The translations under genes were made by a program, and so were the position numbers. From the NCBI RefSeq assembly GCF_905163445.1, contig NC_053200.1:6944001-7008000 (forward strand): 64,000 bases of DNA. The letters are read 5' to 3'. The stretch comes from Pararge aegeria. Its lineage: Eukaryota > Arthropoda > Insecta > Lepidoptera > Nymphalidae. Below the pieces are notes generated by a model. The model was not told where the DNA came from, searched no databases, and saw nothing but the letters and a program-made list of their open reading frames with translations. Below, one piece after another: positions 44,471-54,656 of the stretch (positions are counted from its first letter, which is position 1; each line of letters opens with the position of its first letter).

Positions 44471-44649
44471 TATATCTATAGGGATGGACGAGATAATGAG
44501 TAGACATATTTATCTCATGATGCGCATGCTATGGTATATGTCTTACAGTTGAATTAATTAATTAATAAATCTCTCTCTCTACGTCGTGTTCCTCATTGCT
44601 GAGGGTCGTGACCCCTTCCACTTACAACCTTCTGGACGATTTTGTGCCG

Positions 44650-45165
44650 AATGTGACGAATTAATAAATAAATACACTTTATTGTACACCAAATTAAAAA
44701 AAAACAAGCATTGAAATAGAAAAAACACAATAAGATTAAAGGAGAAAAGGTACAATAGGCGGCCTTATCGCTTAAAAGCGATCTCTACCAGGCAACCTAC
44801 CAAACCAAATTGAGTACATGAAGTTAAGAAGAAGGGTGTATACAAAATAATACTTAAATAATAAACATAAATAACAAAAATTGAGTGTTGAGATTGAAGG
44901 GCTTCCAGAATATGAAAAAAACCCCGTTTTATCCCACAATTTTGTGTAGACACCATAATAACTACGTTTGAATTTCCGCAAAACTTCGTCAAAAGTTCCC
45001 CAAGGTAAAATATTTAACTCTATACGGTAGGAATGAGAAAAACACAAAGAGTTAATACGACGGGCACAAAGGATCCGCGCTTTAATTTTCATCATATAAC
45101 GTCGCAGTTTTTGATTTGTGGCAATGCAAAGTCTAGGTCTGATGTTTTTCACAATATTACGAGTG
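44650..45165 (-). repeat. LINE 3' region on minus strand
   Basis: aataaatacactttattgta at the low end is a typical reversed LINE 3' end. cttatcgcttaaaagcgatc and caggcaacct match the 6.77 kb fragment. A 126-codon minus-strand frame (44,772-45,152) crosses it. It has a lysine/arginine-rich start (NQKLRRYMMKIKARIL) and a hydrophobic end, and I do not recognise it. It may be degraded LINE coding sequence. Confidence 0.4.
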
Positions 45166-45350
45166 CACTTGACACGTTTCCGCGGCGAAGGCGGACTTGA
45201 AAACTGGGATGGTGGAGAACAACGCGAAGCGCCCTATTTGCCGGCGAAAATAAAACATAGATATGCTAAAAATAGGGCTTCTAACATATATAGTGTTAGC
45301 GCTAGACCGCGACCACAAAATTTGTGCTCAAGCTCAAAAAACAGTTTTTG

Positions 45351-45605
45351 ACGGCCGATTGGCGCAGTGGGCAGCGACCCTGCTTTCTGAATTCAAGGTC
45401 AAAATATGTGGTTCGATTCCCACAACTGGACAATGTTTGTGTGATGAATATAAATGTTTTTCAGTGTTTGGGTGTTTATCAATATATGTAGTATAATATT
45501 TATAAAATTATTCATCATTTATCTTAGTACCCATAACTGAAGCTACGCTTACTTTGGGACTAGATGGCGATGTGTGTATTGTGGTATTATATTTATTTTA
45601 CCACA
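45351..45605 (+). mobile_element. SINE family A (Metulj-like), full length
   Basis: acggccgattggcgcagtgg (A-box), gtggttcgattcccacaact (B-box), ttttcagtgtttgggtgttt, and gaagctacgcttactttggg at the 3' end. A short insertion (aaaatat) disrupts the usual ggccgtgggtt context before the B-box. Confidence 0.8.
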
Positions 45606-45632
45606 ATACTTGTTTACATAATTGTAAGGGGA

Positions 45633-45744
45633 TGGTGATAACTTCGTTCGCGAACTTAAACCTAAAGCTACGAGGGTTCCAAACGCGCCCTGATCTAAGA
45701 AGAGCCGAACAAACTTAGCCGGGTAATTTTTTTTTGTTATCACC
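45633..45744. mobile_element. TIR element family I, 112 bp
   Basis: 10-bp inverted ends tggtgataac / gttatcacca enclose ggttccaaacgcgccctgat and taagaagagccgaacaaact. An inverted sister copy is at 61,594-61,708 and partial relatives are near 12,385 and 58,820. Superfamily unknown. Confidence 0.65.
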
Positions 45745-45829
45745 AGCTCACGCCTATGTTACTCTCCGTTCTTTCAACTAATCGCCAAAATCTGGACGAC
45801 TGGTGGCTAAGTAAGGGCGTGATTTAAGG

Positions 45830-46075
45830 ACAAACGAACAAATAAACAAACATCCTTTCGCATTTATTATATTAATATTAGTAATGTATAGCCTTTTTTT
45901 AGTACTGGTGCTGTTCCGGGATAATGTATTCTACATCCGTCTTCACGGTGGAAGCTATGTATGTGCCTAGTTTATTCTGGATCCGTGCAGCAGTTGAGCC
46001 GTAGGTAACAAACAAACAAATACACAAACAGACTCATTTTCACATTTATAAAGTAAGTATAGATTATGTACCTAC
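45830..46075 (+). repeat. Two family F 3' ends in tandem
   Basis: aaataaacaaacatcctttc-gcatttattatattaatatt (45,839-45,890) and gcagttgagccgtaggtaac ... tcattttcacatttataaag (45,990-46,065) are two separate 3' termini of tgcccgcgacttcg-type elements. Confidence 0.45.
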
Positions 46076-46079
46076 ATAT

Positions 46080-46600
46080 CTAATTACGAGTGATAATTCC
46101 AGATGTCCGATATCAGGTCCCGTTTTTCAAGGTCGAAAACCTTTATGAGATCGAGTGTAAATCTGATAAAGGTATTTTATGCGAAATATTCCACTTTGTA
46201 AACCGAATACGAATATTCTAACCAGTAAATAGTGGTGCGTGAACATCGATGAAATATCAGGTAAAAAAGTTAGTTTGAGTAATTATAATATTAATAAGTC
46301 ATATTATAATATTAAGGCTTACTTATTGTCTAGAGTTTAGAATTAATAGTCATACGCAAAATAAACTAGTAGTACCTATATCTATTTATAAGAAAATTGC
46401 ACGCCAGGAAGTGGCAAACTGTTGGCACTATTCATTTATAACACCAAAAAAAAGTACATAGTTGAATCAATAAAAATTTATCCTAATCTATTCTATTTTA
46501 TATACCTTAAATCATCAGCCTGCCCCACCAACAGAACGTGGAACCGTAGACATTGGTATCGAATATTTTGCGATATGACAAAGCAAAACTAATTTGGCAG
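46080..46600. other. Unassigned upstream DNA
   Basis: No gene or named repeat recognised; AT-rich. Confidence 0.3.
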
Positions 46601-46609
46601 AGCTAATAG

Positions 46610-46935
46610 TACTGTCTTTTCTACACACTGATTGCCTGAAACCTCCCTAGGATAAGCGCTGTGGTCTTATATGTGGGAGGTCCCGAGTTCGGTCCCCGGC
46701 CGGGGCATTTAAGAATTTATAATATCTGAATTTTGTCTAACCTGCTCTAGTGGGATGCTTCCGCCGTGGCTAGCTACCGCCCTACCTACAAGCGGTTTAG
46801 CGTTCCAATAAAAACCGATAAGGTTTACGGGTTTATTTTAACTGTCTTTCCCAGGTTAACCCGCAACTATCTTAGACTGCATCATCACCCACTAGGTGAG
46901 ATTGCAGTCAGGAGCTAACTAGTATTGAAAAAAAA
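46610..46935 (+). mobile_element. SINE family G, near full length
   Basis: gtcccgagttcggtccccgg (B-box), ttccgccgtggctagctacc, agcggtttagcgttccaata, and the end cactaggtgagattgcagtc-aggagctaac. Collinear with 40.0-40.3 kb. Confidence 0.7.
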
Positions 46936-47069
46936 TGGCAATACTTTTTTTGACATGCCAATTTGGTTTCGTTAAGAGAATTGTGTATTGCGTAATCGTT
47001 ACCATGTAAATTTCCTAACTCTTGCCTGGTACTGAAAATTTCTTTGAAAGAACATCCAATAAACCTAAC

Positions 47070-47155
47070 AATTTAGAACTCGGCCCGGGAACAACCCAGA
47101 ATCTCGTGAACCCTAGTCAAACTTGCTAACCACTATCCCAACGAGGCAATACAGA
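47070..47155 (-). repeat. tRNA-like SINE head (reverse)
   Basis: ctcggcccgggaacaaccca then cttgctaaccactatcccaa-cgaggca is the reversed tRNA-like head also seen at 60,485-60,547. Confidence 0.45.
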
Positions 47156-47477
47156 CGGGGTAAATTACAAACCAGTTTTTTTTTAATCGGTTAAAAAAAG
47201 CAATTTATGGGTGCAATGTAACCGCATTGCGTCAAACACGCTCAGTGCGTCGAACTTTGGGTCTGGTTTAGCAATAAATGCACACTTCAAAAAACGCATG
47301 TGGTCTGTTATGTACGACATATTTTAATTTTGTTTGTTTTTTCAACTAACAGTAACCTTTTTACTGAGTGACTGCTGAACTCGCGTGAATTTTCGTCGGA
47401 TACTACTTTCAATTACACAGTAAAAATTGATTTTACTCAAGACAGTTAGTTCAACAATTGAATTCATTACAATTACC

Positions 47478-47505
47478 AAGAAAGAAAGAAAGAAAGAAAA
47501 TACTT
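47478..47505. repeat. (GAAA)n microsatellite
   Basis: Five units of gaaa followed by atacttttatttaggtatac, which looks like a reversed LINE 3' end with the microsatellite as its tail. Confidence 0.7.
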
Positions 47506-47694
47506 TTATTTAGGTATACACATACTAAAATTTGATATAATAAAAAAATTAAACTTATATAAAAAACTAATCATATTTATAAATCCAGATTACGTTATTA
47601 TACCTACCTATCTAAACAAATATTCAGGCATATTATGACGCTATGTCAAAAACACTGACTTCGGAAATTGAATAATATTCTAGGACATTGGTTT

Positions 47695-47832
47695 GTTAAT
47701 TATTATTCATCGACATCTTTAATCATCGACATCTTTAAAAGTTTATTACAGTAAAACGTTTTCAAAAAGTTTATTACAGAATTATTATTCATTGACATCT
47801 TTAAAAGTTTATTACAGTAAAATGTTTTCACT
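47695..47832. repeat. Nested tandem duplication (~80 bp units)
   Basis: aattattattcatcgacatc ... aaaagtttattacagtaaaacg recurs about 82 bases on as aattattattcattgacatc ... aaaagtttattacagtaaaatg. Smaller internal repeats of catcgacatcttta are also present. Confidence 0.7.
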
Positions 47833-47889
47833 TAAAAATGCCCAAACTCTCCATCATGTCAAAAAATCAGACCCAACTATTGGATCATC

Positions 47890-47992
47890 ATCGTCAGCCT
47901 TATATTCCAAGGCTGCAAGAACGCAGCATTGCATCAATTCTGCTTAGCGGCAGAAATAAGCAGGACGTTAGTACTATATTAAAATTGTTGTC
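47890..47992 (+). repeat. Retroposon family C, fragment
   Basis: tgcttagcggcagaaataag then cagga-cgttagtacta is the signature block of family C; the rest is lost. Confidence 0.5.
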
Positions 47993-48439
47993 TTAACTTA
48001 ATTTTCACAATATACCTAGGAGTTCCTACCTCGTACGACACCTACGGGAAGAGAAGGAGTGTTGAAAACCGTATTCTGATCTACTGTCACCACAAAGCAC
48101 TAATCAGGTATTATTGATCATTAGGCAGTGATGGCCTTGGCCGATGGCTTTGCTTTCTGAGGTAAGGAGAGATGTTAAAAGCTCAATTTAACCACTACCA
48201 AGGGAGAAGCAAATTGTCTACTATATGTCTACTTCAATAAAGAAAGTTATAACCTTTTCAGGTTGCTTATGATAGTTGCCTTTGTATTGTTTGCAACTTC
48301 GACTCTGAGCACAAGAACTATTTTGTTCTTGCAATAATATCAACTCATTCGCTCGCTTGCTCGTTTCACTTTTATTGGGTGTGCCCACAATCAAGTTTAG
48401 TCAAAAATTGTGTCGGTTCTATCGAGCTATGTTTCTCGT

Positions 48440-48840
48440 AGGTACATAATGCGAAAATAAACGATAAAAAATCCCCTGGTTTTATTCAGACTGCAGCAAT
48501 ACCTCAAGGTGAGAACGGCGTATTAAATAAATGGCATTAATTGTCTTTCGTTATTATGAAATTCGAAGTGGCACACGAAGCCGTAGCCGCAATGCAAATA
48601 AGTCCAGGCATCGAGGTGCATGCAGCTTACGGTCTAGGTTTAATTGCACGGTTCGCAATTTGTGTGTGGTCAGCATGACGCGACCATGTATTTTAACGTT
48701 TTTCTGATTGTAATGACTTCAATTATGGAGGATAATTAATATATTGCCTCGTTTCGTAAACTGTAGCTCTCCAACAACTCCGTTGATTTATTTAGTTTGA
48801 CCGTTTAAATTTATTGGCGTACTTCAAATCAAGAGTGAAT
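48440..48840. other. Balanced-composition upstream DNA, candidate conserved non-coding
   Basis: About 400 bases without recognisable repeats between dense repeat blocks. Includes an octamer atgcaaat (48,592-48,599), ggcattaattgtctttcg and ggataattaatat. A POU/homeodomain-type regulatory role is only an inference. Confidence 0.3.
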
Positions 48841-48844
48841 ATGC

Positions 48845-48930
48845 ATCTTCTAGGCAAGCGCGCTCCACCTTAGGGTGCATCATCGCTTAACATTAGGTGT
48901 TATTGCAGTCGAACGCTCGTCTATAAACAT
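48845..48930 (-). repeat. Dispersed repeat fragment (gcaagcgcgctccacc)
   Basis: catcttctaggcaagcgcgc then gcatcatcgcttaacattag is the reverse complement of the module at 55,150-55,230 (ctgatggtaagcgattatgc ... ggtggagcgcacttgcctag). Confidence 0.55.
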
Positions 48931-48931
48931 T

Positions 48932-49356
48932 AAAAATAATAGTTTAAAAAAAAATAAAAAACACGCTTTTTATAGAAAACCAAATTAAAAAATAGGAAAT
49001 AAATTTTAATAAATTGAAATGAATAGTGTTAAAAATTTCAATAAATATAAATTAATAATAGTGTAAATAAAAAATATATATTTTATTGTAAAAAAAGCGT
49101 GGGGTGTATGGTGTCAATAGTTATAAATATTTTATTGACATATATGAGTAGAGTGATTATTATTTTAATAATATCTTAAAAAACACCCTACGCTTTTTTT
49201 TAAATAAAATATATTTTTTTATTCACACTATTATTAATTTATATTTATTGAAATTTTTAATACTATTCATTTAAATTTATTAAAATTTATATTCTATTTT
49301 TTAATTCGGTTTCCTATAAAAAGCGTGTTTTTTAGTTTTTTTTAAACTATTTTTTA
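48932..49356. mobile_element. AT-rich palindromic MITE, ~425 bp, ~175-bp arms
   Basis: Left arm 48,932-49,107 and right arm 49,183-49,356 are inverted copies with few mismatches: aaaaacacgctttttatag / ctataaaaagcgtgtttttt at the outer ends, aaaaaagcgtggggtgt / acaccctacgcttttttt at the inner. The loop is about 75 bases. There is no ORF. It lies 320 bases from the giant fold-back element. Confidence 0.8.
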
Positions 49357-49544
49357 TTTTCTACTTTTTAGTTTGGTTTATTTTAAACTGTTCTTTTTAT
49401 CTAATCTACTATCAATTCCGTGATAACTCTAAGCTGTCATTAATTATTATTTTAAACAGGCCATTAAAAAGAAACAGCTAACGCCCTCTACCATCTAGTA
49501 GCTTAATGTTTTCTGTGGAATTTGTTAGGTACGCGAACGCCATC

Positions 49545-49600
49545 TGTTGGTAACGCCATAGGTTTTTTACAGTGTTGGTAACGCCATAGGTTTTTTACAT
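49545..49600. repeat. 28-bp tandem duplication
   Basis: tgttggtaacgccataggtt-ttttacag is repeated head-to-tail with one difference. It is bracketed by gcgaacgccatctg and gtctagatggcgctgtag, themselves a motif common in lepidopteran repeats (also at ~16,312). Confidence 0.8.
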
Positions 49601-49674
49601 TTGGGTCTAGATGGCGCTGTAGTAATTAGTGAAAAATCTTATTTTTTATATATAATCTTCTCAGATTAGTGTAT

Positions 49675-50824
49675 TAGTCTAGTCGACAAGTTGAAAATGG
49701 TACAAAATAGAGATACTGCTCTTAAAATTACGTGCGATAGCTCATTGGATCCGGAATGACGTCTAGAAAAATGTGCTAAAAGCGTGTATTAGCACATAAA
49801 AAATTGCAAAAGTTATAAACAATTAAAGATGAAAAAAAAATGGCATTTCGTTTTTTGCCAATATTTCTTAAACTATTAATATTTAAGAAATTTCAAAAAA
49901 AGATTCTGAAAGAGGAGGAAATTTCCAATAAAAAACTCCTAACTCCCGGAACTCTATCTCCATTATTTATAATTTTAATTTAACGCTGAAGATAGGTCCG
50001 CGCGCGACATTTTTAGGTTGCGCGCGCGGCGTCAAAAGCGAGTACGGCACATTAATTAATTTATTTAAGGTATTGAATATTTTTTTTTTAATTTGAAAAA
50101 ATTATGGTGTGTTCTGAACACTATAAATAATTCATTCCCGTTGGAAATTTTACTTAAAGTTAATTTTTCAACAAGTTAAACAATTGTTAACTAACGAAAT
50201 TTTCTCGAAATACCGTCTTAATTGTAAGTGAAAAAAAATGTTTAAATAATGGTCGTAAAAAATTTTCGCTTCGTAGAGCCTTTCTTACATACATACTTAA
50301 CAAGATCGTGCCATAAAAGTTAAAAAAATATTTATACTTTGTTTATAACAATTTTTTTACTTGAACAAAAACTTAAAAATCCAAGTAATGTTGTTAAAAA
50401 AATTTTTTTTTTTCTAAATCATCATATTATCGTTTTTTTATTAATACAAGATATTAATTGATTTGCAAAAAAAATTTTTCCCGCCATTTGTTGATAAATT
50501 TTTTATAAACAAATTGATTAAATCAATATTTTTAAAAAAAATTTTTTCACAACTTTATTACATTATAAATATTATGAGTTTTAAAAAAAAAATTTTTCCT
50601 TAATAACAATTTTTAATTGTTTATAATCGTTTTTTTTATATTTGTATTGTTTAAATAATTAGTTAAGAAATCATTTTTTTTCTAAAAATCATAATTGACA
50701 GTCCTCTATAAAGTAACAAAAAAAAAAATTTTTTTTATTAACAATTCTATTGTTTATTAACTTACCAATTTGTTATAAACAAATTTTCAACTTTTTTTTA
50801 TTTTTTTTCTAAAACTTTTAAAAT
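49675..50824. mobile_element. Giant fold-back element, left arm (~1.15 kb)
   Basis: Begins tagtctagtcgacaagttga and is an almost exact inverted copy of 51,512-52,658. The few differences I noticed include ggatccggaatg versus ggatcgggaatg, and cgacattttta versus cgacgttttta. AT-rich with long A/T tracts. It contains a GC-rich mini-hairpin (ccgcgcgcgac ... gttgcgcgcgcgg, ~49,997-50,030) and no long ORF. TAT flanks both outer ends (49,672-49,674; 52,659-52,661), a possible 3-bp target duplication but weak evidence. Confidence 0.85.
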
Positions 50825-51107
50825 CATTGAGACACGTACGATGATAACGCGCTTTTGCTTCTGTTAATGACTGTACACGTAAAATTAAATCTGTGACTTG
50901 ACTTCCCAGTAAGTCATTACGCAGTTTTGCAACTTCTAATATCTTTTCTTTTACTTCGTCGGAACTTATAATACATTTTTTACGTATACTTTGATAATAA
51001 TCTTTTTGGCAAATTAAACATAATTTTTTATAATCGAAAGTACTTGAAAAACTACGAGTTGATACTTCGGATGAATTAGAAGACCCTGTAGAGGCTTTAT
51101 TTGACAT
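50787..51107 (-). CDS. 106-residue CxxC...HxxC protein inside the fold-back element
   Basis: Starts MSNKASTGSSNSSEVSTRSF. A Ser/Thr-rich leader (1-24) is followed by Cys30-x2-Cys33, a charged helical-looking middle (about 50-86) and Tyr88-His89-x2-Cys92, then a basic tail ending KKIKKS. The C30/C33/H89/C92 set could bind one zinc. This CxxC plus YHxxC layout reminds me of N-terminal modules of uncharacterised proteins in insect and cnidarian mobile elements, but I cannot name the family. Most of the frame is in the unique spacer. The last ~12 codons lie in the left arm, and the right arm encodes the matching tail (NFRSFRKKIKKS) in the outward direction. A TATA-like atatataaa lies ~35 bases upstream. 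It is the only clearly codon-like frame in 4 kb of AT-rich DNA. It might be one exon of a longer product. Confidence 0.5.
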   Translation of the reverse strand: MSNKASTGSSNSSEVSTRSFSSTFDYKKLCLICQKDYYQSIRKKCIISSDEVKEKILEVAKLRNDLLGSQVTDLILRVQSLTEAKARYHRTCLNDFKSFRKKIKKS

Positions 51108-51511
51108 GACATGATTTATAAATAAATAACTACAACGTTTATATATTTTATTACTTCACAAAATAGTCTTGAAGGTCTGTAACCGTATCTGCATTATTTA
51201 AAAAGTTAGGAGTCACGAAAGTTCGAAAAACATCGAAAAAAATATAAGTTTTTATAAACAAATGCGCGTAACAATAAATTAGTAATAACTAAAATTTTTT
51301 TGAATAATTTATTTAAAAGATCGTTTAACTGTTTATAAAATCGACTAGAATGTTTATTTTTGTATCTCTAATAGTTTAAAAGTTATTTCAGTTTTTTAAT
51401 AGACAAACGAAGCAGCCGCTGCAACTTTTGTAACACGTGTTTTTTAAAAGTACAATAAAAAATTGAAAAAAAATTTTTTTTATACTTTGTTATATATGGT
51501 TGTTTTTGTTA
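50825..51511. other. Unique spacer of the fold-back element
   Basis: 687 bases between the arms. The left half is the minus-strand ORF. The right half is non-coding and AT-rich, with cgaagcagccgctgcaactt and an acceptor-like ttgttaattttag just at the start of the right arm. Confidence 0.7.
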
Positions 51512-52658
51512 ATTTTAGAAGTTTTAGAAAAAAAATAAAAAAAAGTTGAAAATTTGTTTATAACAAATTGGTAAGTTAATAAACAATAGAATTGTTAATA
51601 AAAAAAATTTTTTTTTTTGTTACTTTATAGAGGACTGTCAATTATGATTTTTAGAAAAAAAATGATTTCTTAACTAATTATTTAAACAATACAAATATAA
51701 AAAAAACGATTATAAACAATTAAAAATTGTTATTAAGGAAAAATTTTTTTTTTAAAACTCATAATATTTATAATGTAATAAAGTTGTGAAAAAATTTTTT
51801 TTAAAAATATTGATTTAATCAATTTGTTTATAAAAAATTTATCAACAAATGGCGGGAAAAATTTTTTTTGCAAATCAATTAATATCTTGTATTAATAAAA
51901 AAACGATAATATGATGATTTAGAAAAAAAAAAAATTTTTTAACAACATTACTTGGATTTTTAAGTTTTTGTTCAAGTAAAAAAATTGTTATAAACAAAGT
52001 ATAAATATTTATTTAACTTTTATGGCACGATCTTGTTAAGTATGTATGTAAGAAAGGCTCTACGAAGCGAAAATTTTTTACGACCATTATTGAAACATTT
52101 TTTTTCACTTACAATTAAGACGGTAGTTCGAGAAAATTTCGTTAGTTAACAATTGTTTAACTTGTTGAAAAATTAACTTTAAGTAAAATTTCCAACGGGA
52201 ATGAATTATTTATAGTGTTCAGAACACACCATAATTTTTTCAAATTAAAAAAAAAATATTCAATACCTTAAATAAATTAATTAATGTGCCGTACTCGCTT
52301 TTGACGCCGCGCGCGCAACCTAAAAACGTCGCGCGCGGACCTATCTTCAGCGTTAAATTAAAATTATAAATAATGGAGATAGAGTTCCGGGAGTTAGGAG
52401 TTTTTTATTGGAAATTTCCACCTCTTTCAGAATCTTTTGAAATTTCTTAAATATTAATAGTTTATGAAATATTGGCAAAAAACGAAATGCCATTTTTTTT
52501 TCATCTTTAATTGTTTATAACTTTTGCAATTTTTTATGTGCTAATACACGCTTTTAGCACATTTTTCTAGACGTCATTCCCGATCCAATGAGCTATCGCA
52601 CGTAATTTTAAGAGCAGTATCTCTATTTTGTACCATTTTCAACTTGTCGACTAGACTA
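51512..52658. mobile_element. Giant fold-back element, right arm (~1.15 kb)
   Basis: Inverted copy of the left arm, ending acttgtcgactagacta. A transcript through the whole element would fold into a hairpin with about 1.1 kb of near-perfect duplex, an ideal Dicer substrate. Arm similarity this high implies recent insertion or ongoing gene conversion. Confidence 0.85.
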
Positions 52659-52661
52659 TAT

Positions 52662-52770
52662 TGTCATCGGTTCTCGATATGTCTACAAAGTTTGAAAGAA
52701 ATCTGACCGTTTAAAATGGGTCAAAATTGCGCCCAAAGAAGTCGGTTACAAACATACAAACATACATAAA
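52662..52770 (-). repeat. accgacttc / tatgtttgtatg repeat fragment
   Basis: gttctcgatatgtctacaaa, gaaatctgaccgtttaaaat and aagaagtcggttacaaacat followed by acaaacatac repeats. It is a dispersed lepidopteran sequence directly abutting the fold-back element's right end and may be its target or part of its family's flank. Confidence 0.45.
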
Positions 52771-52816
52771 ACCTAATAAAAAAAAGTACTTTTAAAATCT
52801 CAGATAATCGGATGTT

Positions 52817-53107
52817 TCATCATCATAGTGCTAAAACATTACAGGCAAACTACAGGGCACCGGTCTCCCATAATGAAAAGGGGTTGAGTCCGTATTCCAC
52901 CACGCTGGCTCAGTGCGGATTGGTGAACTACAAACACCTTTGAGAACATTGTGGAGAACTCTCAGGTATGCAGATTTCCTTACGATGTTTTCCTTAATGC
53001 AAGTGATAACGCACATAACTTAGAAAAGTTAAAGGGGCGTGCTGGGTTTCAAACTCGGGCCCCGGAAAGTGAAATTAAAGTCATACCCACTCGGCTATCA
53101 CCACTTT
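52817..53107 (+). mobile_element. SINE family B, full length, short-bodied subfamily
   Basis: catcatcatagtgctaaaac, aactacagggcaccggtctc, caccacgctggctcagtgcg, agatttccttacgatgtttt, and a tRNA-like end gctgggtttcaaactcgggc ... ctcggctatcaccacttt. It lacks the taattactt stretch of other copies. Confidence 0.8.
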
Positions 53108-53117
53108 TAATGATTAA

Positions 53118-53660
53118 ATTCAAAATTCAAAATTCAAAATTCATTTATTTCAAGTAGGCCTAATATAAGCACTTTTGAAACGTCAAGTCTGTCTGTTTGT
53201 AGTGATTCTACCACCGGTTCGGAAGGCAGATTCTACCGAGAAGAAGCCGGCAAGAAACTCAGCAGTTGCTCTTTTCCAACATCAACAATTTACATTTTGC
53301 ATTTTAACATTCATTTTTCTATCTTGTGAGAGCTGAAAGCGGAGCCGGATGCTTCCAAGCAACCTTGTCATTAAAAAATTCATCAATTGTATAGTAACCT
53401 CGCTGTAACAAATGTGTTTTAACAAATTCTTTAAACTTGTGCATTGGCAGGTCCAAAATCACCTTAGGAATCATATTATAAAAGCGTATACTCAATCCCA
53501 CAAATGATCCCTGTACCTTACGCAGATATTATATCTCAGAGAAGATTTTAAGGCAACTGCGGGTCTTAAATACATAATTATGTTGTATCATTTTTACGTA
53601 AGAAATATTCTAGATTTACCTAAAGAACGCGCCGATGGTTTGGCACCCTATGTCAGGATG
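53118..53660 (-). pseudogene. 5'-truncated LINE with ORF C-terminus and (TTTTGAA)n tail
   Basis: The minus-strand frame 53,319-53,501 reads MGLSIRFYNMIPKVILDLPM, HKFKEFVKTHLLQRGYYTID and EFFNDKVAWKHPAPLSALTR, stop. This is a tail I know from abundant lepidopteran non-LTR elements. The 3' UTR includes gccggcttcttctcggtaga and ttaggcctacttgaaataaa (minus strand) and ends in tandem ttttgaa units. Polymerase motifs are missing. Small pieces of the same 3' UTR are at 42.35-42.42 kb and 56.99-57.05 kb. Confidence 0.75.
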
Positions 53661-53719
53661 TGCCAAACTGATAATAAACGTCGTTGTCGGAGAGTACAGG
53701 AAAGGAAGGTATATCGTGT

Positions 53720-53860
53720 ACTCCTTATCGGGATATGTGGAGAACCCTGAGGTATGCAGGTTTCCCTACTATGTTTTCATTCATGCAAGTGATAACGCAC
53801 ATAACTTAGAAAAGTTAAAGGGGCGTGCTGGGTTTCTCAACAGAGGGGGATTGATGGGCT
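53720..53860 (+). mobile_element. SINE family B fragment, same subfamily as 52.8 kb
   Basis: Identical to the 52.8 kb copy from gcaagtgataacgcacataa through gcgtgctgggtttc, about 52 bases, including the same internal deletion. Truncated at both ends. Confidence 0.65.
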
Positions 53861-53962
53861 GACGAGATAAAACACCTGTGCATAGACTGTAGTCAGTTTG
53901 GAAATTAAGGTATTTGAATCATATACACCTAAGGACAATCATCCTCAACGTGAGATCTCTGC

Positions 53963-54345
53963 AACCCTACCAATAGGGTATATTTTTATCACAACCACTT
54001 AGGTTGAAGAGTCATTTTTCTACCAGTAATAAGGTTAAAAGCTCACTCAGTTCACCGCAGGTAGGTAATTTCGCAAGACTACAGCAGTCTGACGACGCGA
54101 TATGGTGCGCCTTTTAAAGGAGCTAAATTAACGACATCCCCCTATTAACCCTTGCAGAGCAGACTCCATTTCGGAAACTTCCGACTAACGCAACTATTTT
54201 AAAGCAGTAATTTTTAACAAAATTAAGACTCATATAAAGTCAAGTATGAAATTGTAATCAGTCGTGACATACCTATCAGTAACCGTTAAAAATACGAGTC
54301 TTAGTGCTATTAGAGCTGTATTAGAGCTGTATAACGCCCGTACAT
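53963..54345 (+). repeat. Tandem array unit A
   Basis: Begins aaccctaccaatagggtata. Core blocks are cacaaccacttaggttgaag, ctcagttcaccgcaggtagg, taacgacatccccctattaa, cccttgcagagcagactcca, cttccgactaacgcaactat and gtcttagtgctattagagct. Same order in units B and C. Confidence 0.8.
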
Positions 54346-54656
54346 ATGCGTAGCTTAGCTTATAGTCAGCTTTAAACTGAATCCATGCCTACCTTTAAAT
54401 TTATTTTCATTTATCGTCAATTGTTCAAATAGATTTATCATGTAGCTATCTAGCTGTGTCCACGTAAAATAGGTGTCCAGCGTAACTTCAAAAAATAAAA
54501 TCGTAGACAGAAGTAATTTTTATAATATACAATATTATTATGAACGAATTCGAGGTACTTAAGGAATCTTTGGGTGCCCGTATACGTTAGATAAAAAACC
54601 TAATAGCATTAATATCCTTTAAAACACTCCGAAGCACAACATTCTTTAACTTTAAT

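Noticed and set aside
44772..45152. 126-codon minus-strand frame as a gene
   Set aside because: Overlaps a LINE 3' region and reads mostly AT-rich hydrophobic residues; at best degraded LINE coding sequence.
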